Below the pieces are notes generated by a model that was given only the letters and a program-made list of their open reading frames with translations, was not told the DNA's origin and did no database searches. From Minicystis rosea (GTDB lineage Bacteria > Myxococcota_A > Polyangia > Polyangiales > Polyangiaceae), in the NCBI GenBank assembly GCA_001931535.1, contig CP016211.1, positions 11,206,377-11,270,376 of the forward strand: 64,000 bases of DNA, read 5' to 3'. The translations under genes were made by a program, and so were the position numbers. Positions 40,879 through 48,642 of the stretch are shown piece after piece (position 1 is the stretch's first letter; each line of letters begins with the position of its first letter).

Positions 40879-41417
40879 GCTACGAAGCCATCGCCCGCCG
40901 CTGGGCCCGCGCCATTTTCGAGCTGGGCAAGGAGACCAAGACGGTCGCCCGCCTCAACGAGGACATCGGGGCCTTCGCCGCGCTCTACAGCAGCAACGAG
41001 GAGCTCTCGGCGGTCCTCGAGAACCCGCTCGTGCCCGACACCGCGCGCGAGAACGTGCTCGTGGAGATCGCCGCCAAGATGGGCCTCTCCGACACGGCGA
41101 AGAGCACGCTCCGCCTGCTCGCGCAGAAGCGCCGCGTGGCCGCGCTGCCGCTCATCGCCCGCCAGCTCGCGCGCCTCGCGGACGAGGACGGCAACGTCCT
41201 CCGCGCCGAGGTCACGACCGCCGCCCCCGTCGGCGAGGACTACCTCGGGAAGCTCCGCGCCGAGCTGGAGAAGGCGACCGGCAAGAAGGTGAGCATCAGC
41301 CACAAGGTCGACAAGGCGCTGATCGGCGGGGTCGTCACCCGCATCGGCGATCGCGTCATCGATGGCAGCGTGAAGACGCGCCTCACCAACTTCCGCGAAA
41401 CGCTCCTGCGCGCCTGA
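40875..41417 (+). CDS. atpH: ATP synthase F1 subunit delta
   Basis: The protein has 180 residues, the usual length for delta/OSCP. It begins SYEAIARRWARAIFELGKET, matching the family N-terminal helix. It ends with KVSISHKVDKALIGGVVTRIGDRVIDGSVKTRLTN split over strand and helix, the conserved C-terminal signature (IGGxxxRIGDxVIDGS). It joins the peripheral stalk to the alpha3beta3 head. Its ATG overlaps the b subunit stop (ATGA). Confidence 0.92.
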   Translation: MSYEAIARRWARAIFELGKETKTVARLNEDIGAFAALYSSNEELSAVLENPLVPDTARENVLVEIAAKMGLSDTAKSTLRLLAQKRRVAALPLIARQLARLADEDGNVLRAEVTTAAPVGEDYLGKLRAELEKATGKKVSISHKVDKALIGGVVTRIGDRVIDGSVKTRLTNFRETLLRA

Positions 41418-41466
41418 TCGCGCCGCCGCCCACCCCTCGAAGATTCCAAAGAAGGACGATAAGTCG

Positions 41467-43254
41467 ATGCAGCTCCGAGCCGAAGAGATCTCCCAGATCA
41501 TCAAGAAGCAGATCCAGAACATCGACAAGGCGGCGCTCGTCTCCGAGACGGGCACGGTGCTCACGGTCGGCGACGGTATCGCGCGCGTGCACGGCCTCTC
41601 GCGGGCGATGGCCGGCGAGCTCATCGAGTTCACCGGGCAGGGCGGCGAGACGCTGGCGGGCCTCGTGCTCAACCTCGAGCAGGACAACGTCGGCTCCGCC
41701 ATCTTCGGCGACACCAGCGTCATCCGCGAGGGCGATTCGGTGAAGCGCACGGGCCGCATCATGGACGTGCCCGTCGGCGAGGCCGTCGTGGGCCGCGTCG
41801 TCAACGCGCTCGGCATGCCGATCGACGGCAAGGGCCCGATCGAGTCGCCGCACCGCCGCCGCGTCGAGGTGAAGGCGCCCGGCATCATCCAGCGCCAGCC
41901 GGTCACCGAGCCGATGCAGACGGGCCTCAAGGCCGTCGACGCGATGATCCCGATCGGCCGCGGCCAGCGCGAGCTCATCATCGGCGACCGCCAGACGGGC
42001 AAGACCGCCGTCGCCATCGACGCCATCCTGAACCAGAAGGGCAAGGGCGTTTACTGCGTGTACGTCGCCATCGGCCAGAAGCTCTCCACCGTCCGCCAGG
42101 TCGTCGACAAGCTCGAGAGCCACGGCGCCATGGAGTACACGACGGTCGTCGCCGCCACCGCCAGCGAGACGGCGCCGATCCAGTACATCGCGCCGTACAC
42201 CGGCGTGACCATCGGCGAGTACTTCCGCGACACCGGCCGCCACGCGCTCTGCGTCTACGACGATCTCTCGAAGCAGGCCGTCGCGTACCGCCAGCTCTCG
42301 CTCCTCCTCCGCCGCCCGCCGGGCCGCGAGGCGTACCCGGGCGACGTCTTCTACCTCCACAGCCGCCTCCTCGAGCGCGCCGCGAAGATGGCCGAGATCT
42401 TCTACGTCGTGAAGAAGGGCACGACCATCAAGGGCGGCGAGATCGACAAGGGCGTGGACGGCAAGGCCCACGTCGGCGCCCACGGCATGAGCGAGGCGAA
42501 GAAGAGCCTCGAAGAGACGAAGAAGTCGCAGGGCGGCGACCTCGAGATCGTGAAGGAGCCGTGGTCGGGCGGGTCGCTCACCGCGCTCCCGGTCATCGAG
42601 ACGCAGGCCGGCGACGTCTCGGCGTACATCCCGACGAACGTCATCAGCATCACGGACGGGCAGATCTTCCTCGAGTCGGATCTGTTCTTCTCCGGCGTGC
42701 GCCCGGCCATCAACGTCGGTATCTCCGTGAGCCGCGTCGGTGGTAACGCGCAGATCAAGGCGATGAAGTCGATCGCCGGCACCCTGCGCCTCGACCTCGC
42801 GCAGTACCGCGCGATGGCGGCCTTCGCGCAGTTCGCCTCCGACCTCGACGCCCGTACGCGCCAGCAGCTCGAGCGCGGCGCGCGCCTCGTCGAGATCCTG
42901 AAGCAGGGCCAGTACGTGCCGCTCCCGGTCGAGAAGCAGATCCTCATCATCTTCGCGGGCACGCAGGGCCTGCTCGACGATCTCCCGGTCGGCGAGCTGC
43001 GCCGCTTCGAGGAGGAGCTCTTCAAGTTCGTCGAGTCGAAGCACTCCACGATCCTCCCGGACATCATCAACAAGAAGGCGCTCGACGACGATCTCAAGGC
43101 CCGCATGAAGGCCGCGATCGAGGCCTTCAAGAAGAAGTTCGTGCACGACGCCAAGTCCGAGGGCGCGAAGGCGACCGAGGCCGAGGACGACGAGGACGAG
43201 TCCGACGAGGACGAGGCCCCCAAGGCCAAGGCCGGCGGGAAGAAAGGCAAGTAA
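41467..43254 (+). CDS. atpA: ATP synthase F1 subunit alpha, with insertion and C-terminal tail
   Basis: At 595 residues this is longer than the usual 500-515. The N-terminal beta barrel, Walker A GDRQTGKT (173-180), SRLLERAAKM and ITDGQIFLESDLF are normal, and the conserved regulatory Arg lies in the VRPAINVGISVSRVGG stretch. About 40 extra residues are inserted between ERAA and GSLTALP (about 311-368, with HVGAHGMSEAKKSLEETKKS). A tail of about 40 Glu/Asp/Lys-rich residues follows position 555 (EDDEDESDEDEAPKAKAGGK). The base count stays in frame, so both are real. It follows atpH by 49 bases. Confidence 0.94.
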   Translation: MQLRAEEISQIIKKQIQNIDKAALVSETGTVLTVGDGIARVHGLSRAMAGELIEFTGQGGETLAGLVLNLEQDNVGSAIFGDTSVIREGDSVKRTGRIMDVPVGEAVVGRVVNALGMPIDGKGPIESPHRRRVEVKAPGIIQRQPVTEPMQTGLKAVDAMIPIGRGQRELIIGDRQTGKTAVAIDAILNQKGKGVYCVYVAIGQKLSTVRQVVDKLESHGAMEYTTVVAATASETAPIQYIAPYTGVTIGEYFRDTGRHALCVYDDLSKQAVAYRQLSLLLRRPPGREAYPGDVFYLHSRLLERAAKMAEIFYVVKKGTTIKGGEIDKGVDGKAHVGAHGMSEAKKSLEETKKSQGGDLEIVKEPWSGGSLTALPVIETQAGDVSAYIPTNVISITDGQIFLESDLFFSGVRPAINVGISVSRVGGNAQIKAMKSIAGTLRLDLAQYRAMAAFAQFASDLDARTRQQLERGARLVEILKQGQYVPLPVEKQILIIFAGTQGLLDDLPVGELRRFEEELFKFVESKHSTILPDIINKKALDDDLKARMKAAIEAFKKKFVHDAKSEGAKATEAEDDEDESDEDEAPKAKAGGKKGK

Positions 43255-43257
43255 CCC

Positions 43258-44163
43258 GTGCCGTCGCTGAAGGCGATCCGCAAGCGGATCACGAGCGTCC
43301 AGTCGACGCAGAAGATCACCCGCGCCATGAAGATGGTCGCGGGCGCCAAGCTCAACCGGGCGCAGACGCGCATCACGGAGCTGCGGCCGTACGCGGTGAA
43401 GACGCAGGAGGTTCTCTCCGCGATCACCGCGCGCGCGGCCGACGCGGCGGCCGCCGAGAGCGAGAGCGTGGCCGAGGCGCCGGCGCACCCGCTCCTCGAG
43501 GATCGCCCCGAGAAGCGCGTGCTGATGTTGGTGGTGACGAGCGACCGCGGTCTCTGCGGCGCCTTCAACACCAACATCAACAAGCGCGCCGAGCGCGAGT
43601 GGCGGGAGCGCACCGACGCGGGGCAGGAGGTTCAGCTCGTGCTCGTGGGCCGCAAGGGCCGCGACTACATGAACCGCCGCGGCGCGCCGGTGCTCGAGTA
43701 CCTCCCCGGCGTTTGGGACAAGCTCAACCTCGAGACCGCGCAGCGCGTCGGCGCCGCCATCCTCGCGCCCTTCAACCGCAAGGAAGTCGACGCCATCTAC
43801 CTCGTGTACAACGAGTTCAAGAGCGCGATGAGCCAGCAGGTCGTGGTGGAGCGCCTCCTCCCGGTGGCGCGCCCGAGCGGCGAGACGAAGGCCGAGGGCA
43901 CGGCGGAGTTCATCTTCGAGCCGACGAAGGGCGCGCTCCTCGAGCGGCTCGTCCCGATGTACGTGGACGTGTCGATCCTCCGCGCGCTCTACGAGTCGCA
44001 GGCGAGCTTCTTCGGCGCGCAGATGACGGCCATGGACTCCGCGACGAAGAACGCCAAGGAGATGATCGGCTCGCTCACGCTCCAGTACAACAAGGCGCGT
44101 CAGGCGGCGATCACCAAGGAGCTGATGGAGATCATCGGCGGCTCCGAGGCGCTCAAGGACTGA
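43258..44163 (+). CDS. atpG: ATP synthase F1 subunit gamma
   Basis: The GTG at 43258 is three bases after the atpA stop and gives 301 residues beginning PSLKAIRKRITSVQSTQKIT, the family N-terminus, followed by RAMKMVAGAKL. SDRGLCGAFNTNINK and the C-terminal AMDSATKNAKEMIGSLTLQYNKARQ split over the last helix confirm the central rotor subunit. It is the last atp gene here: the genes for beta and epsilon, usually next, are not in this window. Confidence 0.93.
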   Translation: MPSLKAIRKRITSVQSTQKITRAMKMVAGAKLNRAQTRITELRPYAVKTQEVLSAITARAADAAAAESESVAEAPAHPLLEDRPEKRVLMLVVTSDRGLCGAFNTNINKRAEREWRERTDAGQEVQLVLVGRKGRDYMNRRGAPVLEYLPGVWDKLNLETAQRVGAAILAPFNRKEVDAIYLVYNEFKSAMSQQVVVERLLPVARPSGETKAEGTAEFIFEPTKGALLERLVPMYVDVSILRALYESQASFFGAQMTAMDSATKNAKEMIGSLTLQYNKARQAAITKELMEIIGGSEALKD

Positions 44164-44313
44164 GGAAGACGCGGCCGGGAGCGCTCTCTCGGCCGCGTTG
44201 TCGCGTTTCACACACCGTCGGGCTCGGCGCCTTGCTCCGCGAGCGCGAGCGATCGGGCCCATCTCCGCTCGCCGGCGCTCGCGGTCTGCACACGAAAGCG
44301 ATCGGGCGAAGCC

Positions 44314-44922
44314 GTGCTCCTCTCCATCAATCCCCAGCATCCCGAGCCGCGCAAGATCCAGCGCGTCGTCCAGATCCTCAACGACGGCGGCGTCATCGCC
44401 TACCCGACGGACACGGTCTACGGCCTCGGCTGCGATCTGATGAACAAGCAGGCGATCGATCGCCTCTACCAACTGAAGGGCATGTCCCGCGATCAGGCGC
44501 TCGCCTTCGTGTGCCCCGATCTCTCGGACATCTCCAAGTACGCCGTCGTCGAGAACCAGGTCTACCGCGTGCTCAAGCGGTTCCTGCCCGGCCCGTACTG
44601 CTTCATCCTCCAGGCCACGCGCGAAGTGCCGAAGATGGTGCAGACCAAGCAGAAGACGGTCGGCATCCGCGTCCCCAACAACCCCATCGCGCTCGCCATC
44701 GCGCGCGAGCTGGGGCGGCCGCTCATCAGCACCACCGCGGGAAGGCACGGGCAGGAGCCGCTCGTGGATCCGTGGGAGATCGAGCAGGAGTTCAGCGGGC
44801 TCGATCTGGTGATCGATCCGGGCGACGCGGGCGGCAGCGTGCCGACAACGGTGGTCGATCTGAGCAACGGCGACGTGCGCATCGTGCGCGAGGGCGCCGG
44901 ACCGATCGACGAGCTGGTGTAG
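44314..44922 (+). CDS. Sua5/YciO/YrdC-family protein (threonylcarbamoyl-AMP synthase-like)
   Basis: Start is GTG at 44314, giving 202 residues. The YrdC fold is recognised by VQILNDGGVIAYPTDTVYGLGCD, LKGMSRDQALAFVC, VLKRFLPGPYCFILQ, KTVGIRVPNNPIALAI and RPLISTTA. The usual KxR of TsaC is partly changed (KGMSRDQ), and this and the overall length match the YciO subgroup better than TsaC. Family members form threonylcarbamoyl-AMP for tRNA t6A; the role of YciO is less settled. It stands alone between atpG and the MCE gene. Confidence 0.85.
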   Translation: MLLSINPQHPEPRKIQRVVQILNDGGVIAYPTDTVYGLGCDLMNKQAIDRLYQLKGMSRDQALAFVCPDLSDISKYAVVENQVYRVLKRFLPGPYCFILQATREVPKMVQTKQKTVGIRVPNNPIALAIARELGRPLISTTAGRHGQEPLVDPWEIEQEFSGLDLVIDPGDAGGSVPTTVVDLSNGDVRIVREGAGPIDELV

Positions 44923-45234
44923 GCCTTCGAGCGGTTGTCGGCGCCGGAGCTTTGGGGAGGGCGGTTGCTGGGGTCCGCTCGCTGGCGCTCGCGGCTGCTG
45001 GCGCTCATGGCTGCGGGCGCTGGCGCAGCTTCGGTAGGAGAGGTGACCGTTTGCGGTCTTCGGTGTCGCTTCTGCTGGGGTGGGCCACCGGCAGCAGCCG
45101 CGACCGCGAGGGAGCGGACCCCAGCAGCCACGCTCCTCGAAGCGACTCGGTGAGGTGGTAAGCGCGCCTTCCGGCTTGGGCGAGCGCGCCGCTCGCAGCC
45201 GTGATGGGGCTCGTGGTACGGTGCCATCAGGAGA
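44923..45234. repeat. Intergenic region with a long inverted repeat
   Basis: No gene is visible in these 312 bases. An arm at 44964-45001 (gttgctggggtccgctcgct and on) is largely the reverse complement of 45089-45127 (ending gagcggaccccagcagc). The arms are about 38 bases, with some mismatches and about 90 bases between them. It could fold as a stem or be the remnant of an inverted-repeat element. Confidence 0.6.
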
Positions 45235-46710
45235 ATGACGGAAGTCTCGAAGGCCGCGAAGGTCGGCTTGATGACCGTCGCGCTTGCGGGCGCGTTGTAC
45301 GGAGCGAACCGCTTCATCTCCAGAGATACGGGCACCTCCGGCGGGTACCACGTGCACGCGTACCTGCCCGACGTCACCGGCATCGCGCCGCGCTCGCGCG
45401 TGATGACCTCCGGCATTCAGGTCGGCTACATCGAGCGGCTCTCGCTGGAGAAAGGCCGCGCGCGCGTCGACATCAAGATGCGGCCCGAATTCCCGCTCTT
45501 CGACGACGCGGCCATCGGCCGGCGGGCTACGAGCCTCATCGGTGAGTCGATCATCGTCCTCGCGCCCGGCACCGAAGGCTTGCCGCAGATCCCCAACGAA
45601 GGCGAGATCAGGCACTTCATCGAGGAGCCGGACATCCAGTCGCTGCAAGCGCAGGTGTCCGACATCCTGAAGGACGTCAAGGCGGTCACCAACTCGCTGA
45701 AGAACACCGTCGGCAGCGATCGCGGGCAGGATCAGATCGACAAGATCCTGAAGAACCTGGCCGAGGTCACCGAGCAGCTCAACCAGACGGTCAAAGAGAA
45801 TCGGGCCGGCGTGAAGGGCGTGATCGACAACGTCAACGCCATCACCGGTGACTCGCGGCCGGAGCTCAAAGAGATCCTCGCCAACGTGAAGCAGGTGACC
45901 GAGGACATCCGCAAGATGACCGCGGCCACCGGCAGCGGGGCGGACGGCAAGCCCGGCGAGATCCGCAGCACCATGGAGCGGGTGAACCGCGCCAGCGCGA
46001 ACCTCGAGTCCGCGCTCGCGCATGCCGACTCGGTGGCCGCGCGCATCGACAAGGGCGAGGGCACGCTCGGCAAGCTCACCAAGGACGAGACGCTCATCAA
46101 CGAGGTCGAGGGCGTCGTCGAGGACGTCGGCGATCTCGTGGGCGGCATCGGCCGCATCCAGACGGTGGTCGGCCTGCGCGCGGACTACAACTTCCTCGCC
46201 AACACCATCAAGAGCTACGTCGAGCTCCGCCTCCAGCCGCAGGAAGACAAGTACTACGTCATCGAGCTGATCAACGATCCCCGCGGCAAGACGAGCTTCG
46301 AGCAGGTCGACGTCGACACGACGAACCCCAACCTGCCCGCGCACTACCGCGAGGTCCGCACCACGACGACGAGCGCCTTCCGCTTCTCCTTCCAGTTCGC
46401 CAAGCGCATCGGTCCGGTCACGGGCCGCTTCGGCATCAAGGAGTCGACCGGCGGCATCGGCCTCGATCTGCACCTGCTCAACGATCGCTTCGAGCTCCGG
46501 CAAGACCTCTTCGGCTTCGGTGAGCAGCTCGCGCCCCGCTGGCGCGTGGCCCTCGCCTACGAGTTCATCCGCAAGCTCTGGCTGCTCGGCGGCGTGGACG
46601 ACATCCTCAACGGGGCGCGGCGCGACTACTTCGTCGGCTTGCAGCTCCGGTTCACCGATCAGGATCTCAAGAGCATCCTGCCCTTCGCCTCCGGCGCCAT
46701 TCCGCGTTGA
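45235..46710 (+). CDS. MCE/MlaD-family lipid-transport protein with long helical and beta C-terminal parts
   Basis: This 491-residue protein has one N-terminal membrane helix (VGLMTVALAGALYGANRFI) and an MCE domain at about 36-115 (HVHAYLPDVTGIAPRSRVMTSGIQVGYI and SLIGESIIVLAPG). A coiled coil of nearly 200 residues follows (NTVGSDRGQDQIDKILKNLAE, ILANVKQVTEDIRKM). The last 150 residues are beta-rich with alternating aromatic residues (YYVIELINDPRG, AFRFSFQFAKRIG, YFVGLQLRFTD), like an outer-membrane beta structure. MCE proteins bridge the periplasm to move lipids. No Mla permease, ATPase or lipoprotein gene lies next to it. Confidence 0.82.
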   Translation: MTEVSKAAKVGLMTVALAGALYGANRFISRDTGTSGGYHVHAYLPDVTGIAPRSRVMTSGIQVGYIERLSLEKGRARVDIKMRPEFPLFDDAAIGRRATSLIGESIIVLAPGTEGLPQIPNEGEIRHFIEEPDIQSLQAQVSDILKDVKAVTNSLKNTVGSDRGQDQIDKILKNLAEVTEQLNQTVKENRAGVKGVIDNVNAITGDSRPELKEILANVKQVTEDIRKMTAATGSGADGKPGEIRSTMERVNRASANLESALAHADSVAARIDKGEGTLGKLTKDETLINEVEGVVEDVGDLVGGIGRIQTVVGLRADYNFLANTIKSYVELRLQPQEDKYYVIELINDPRGKTSFEQVDVDTTNPNLPAHYREVRTTTTSAFRFSFQFAKRIGPVTGRFGIKESTGGIGLDLHLLNDRFELRQDLFGFGEQLAPRWRVALAYEFIRKLWLLGGVDDILNGARRDYFVGLQLRFTDQDLKSILPFASGAIPR

Positions 46711-46892
46711 AGCGCGCCGCGCGCACGGTGCCGCGAGGCTGATCCATCGTCGAAAACGTGCTCTGCGCGTCGCCTCGATGCGTGCGGTGTCGCGCGTGTG
46801 CGGCCGCGCGATCCTCGTGTCGCCAGGGATGGGCTCGCCGGCTCGGCAGGGGGTGAGTCCCCCCATCGAGGACACTGTGATAAACCCGCGGC

Positions 46893-48521
46893 ATGCGGCG
46901 TCCGTACCCCGTCACGCTCCTCTTGTTCTCCATGCTCGCCGCGGGCGGCGTCGCGGCCTGTCAGGGCTGTCACGCGCCCACGCCCGCGCAGGACGCCGCG
47001 CCTGCTGCCGCCGCCGCGCCGACGGTGCGCCTCTACATCACGAGCACCATGGCCGGCGCGCTGGAGCCGTGCGGGTGCAGCAAAGATCAGCTCGGCGGCA
47101 TCGACCACCTGGCCGCGTGGGTGAAGGGCCAGCAAAAGGCCGCGCCCGCGAGCCTCTTCGTGGGCGCGGGGCCGATGCTCTTCCTCGAGCCGAAGCTCCG
47201 CAGCGGCGACGCCAGCCAAGACACGTGGAAGGCCGAGGCCATCGCGGGCGCCTTCAAGGCGCTCGACATGGCCGCGTGGGCGCCGGGCTACAACGACTGG
47301 GCCGGCGGCGCCGCCGAGCTCCAGAAATGCCGTGAAGCCTCGGGCGCCGCGCTGCTCGCCGGCAACGTGCCCGGGCAGACGGGCACGGTCGTGCGCGAGG
47401 TGGGCGGCGTGAAGGTCGGCATCATCGGCGTGAGCGATCCCGCCGATCGCAGCGGCGCCTACCCCGATGGGCTCAAGCCGGGGCCGGCGCTCGACGCCAT
47501 GAAGGCGGGCCTCGCCGCGGTGAAGCAGCAGGGCGCGCGCATCTTCGTGGGCCTCGCGGCCATGCCGCGCGGCGCGGCGCTCCGGCTCGCGGACAACCTG
47601 CCCGAGCTGCACGTGCTCGTGGTGGGCAAGCCCATCGAGTCGGGCGAAGGCAACGACGCGCCCAAGGCGCCCGTGATGGCCGGGAGCACGCTGGTGGTGG
47701 AGACGGCGAACCACCTGCAAACGGTGGGCGTCGTCGATCTGCACGTCCTCGGCGACAAGAACGCGCCCATCGTCTTCGCCGACGCGGGCGGCGTCTCGCG
47801 CGCCGACGAGCTGCTCAACCTCTCGTCGCGCATCCGCGATCTCGAGGCGCGCATCAACTCGTGGGAGCGCGACAAGACGGTGAAGCCGGAGGACCTCGCG
47901 GCCCGCAAGGCCGACCTCGACAAGCTCCGCGCCGAGAAGGCCAAGGTCGAAGCTCAGCGCACGGACGTGAAGGGCAGCTTCTTCCGCTACTCGATGGTGG
48001 AGGTGCGCGACAAGATGGGCACCGAGGACGCCGTGCGCGCCGCGATGCTCGGCTATTACAAGCGCGTCAACGAGCACAACAAGGTGGCTTACGCCGATCG
48101 CAAGCCCGCGCCGGTGGAGAGCGGGAAGGCGAGCTACATCGGCGTGGACGCGTGCACCGACTGCCACGACGACGCCCGCAAGGTCTGGGACAAGACCTCG
48201 CACGCGACCGCGTATCCGACGCTCCAGAAAGACTTCAAGGAGTACAACCTCGACTGCGTGAGCTGCCACGTCACCGGCTACGACAAGCCCGGCGGCTCGA
48301 CGGTGACGCACAACGAGAAGCTCAAGAACGTGCAGTGCGAGACGTGCCACGGGCCGGGCTCGCTGCACGCGCGCGATCCGAGCAACAAGGCGCTCATCAT
48401 CGCGAGCCCGCAGCCCGGCGCGTGCCTCACGTGCCATCACCCGCCGCACGTCGAGGGCTTCGATCCCAAGGAGAAGATGAAGCTCGTCCTCGGCCCCGGT
48501 CACGGCTTGCCGAAGCGCTGA
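46893..48521 (+). CDS. Lipoprotein: metallophosphoesterase-like domain fused to tetrahaem cytochrome c
   Basis: The 542-residue protein has a signal ending GGVAAC, predicting lipidation at Cys23; this Cys also starts a CQGCH (haem-like) motif at 23-27. Residues 45-300 resemble the 5'-nucleotidase-type phosphoesterase domain found with multihaem cytochromes (EPCGCSKDQLGGIDHLAAWV), though several classical metal ligands are absent. A coiled coil (about 310-355) leads to a cytochrome c554-like domain with CxxCH at 421-425, 455-459, 482-486 and 511-515, and several spare His for axial ligation. It should sit in the envelope and move electrons; substrate unknown. Confidence 0.82.
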   Translation: MRRPYPVTLLLFSMLAAGGVAACQGCHAPTPAQDAAPAAAAAPTVRLYITSTMAGALEPCGCSKDQLGGIDHLAAWVKGQQKAAPASLFVGAGPMLFLEPKLRSGDASQDTWKAEAIAGAFKALDMAAWAPGYNDWAGGAAELQKCREASGAALLAGNVPGQTGTVVREVGGVKVGIIGVSDPADRSGAYPDGLKPGPALDAMKAGLAAVKQQGARIFVGLAAMPRGAALRLADNLPELHVLVVGKPIESGEGNDAPKAPVMAGSTLVVETANHLQTVGVVDLHVLGDKNAPIVFADAGGVSRADELLNLSSRIRDLEARINSWERDKTVKPEDLAARKADLDKLRAEKAKVEAQRTDVKGSFFRYSMVEVRDKMGTEDAVRAAMLGYYKRVNEHNKVAYADRKPAPVESGKASYIGVDACTDCHDDARKVWDKTSHATAYPTLQKDFKEYNLDCVSCHVTGYDKPGGSTVTHNEKLKNVQCETCHGPGSLHARDPSNKALIIASPQPGACLTCHHPPHVEGFDPKEKMKLVLGPGHGLPKR

Positions 48522-48642
48522 GGCGCGCGGGCCTCTCGCCGAACTGTTCGGAACCAGGAGCCTTTTTTCTTCATCGCGGGGCGCGATCCGGGAATGGTGC
48601 GCTCGACGAGGCACCGGCCTACCATGGGCTCCGGCGGGCCTC

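Noticed and set aside
41383..46875. 1830-residue open frame on the minus strand opposite atpA, atpG and the MCE gene
   Set aside because: It is a shadow of strongly coding plus-strand genes in very GC-rich DNA; its sequence is low-complexity Arg/Leu/Asp-rich and matches no fold.
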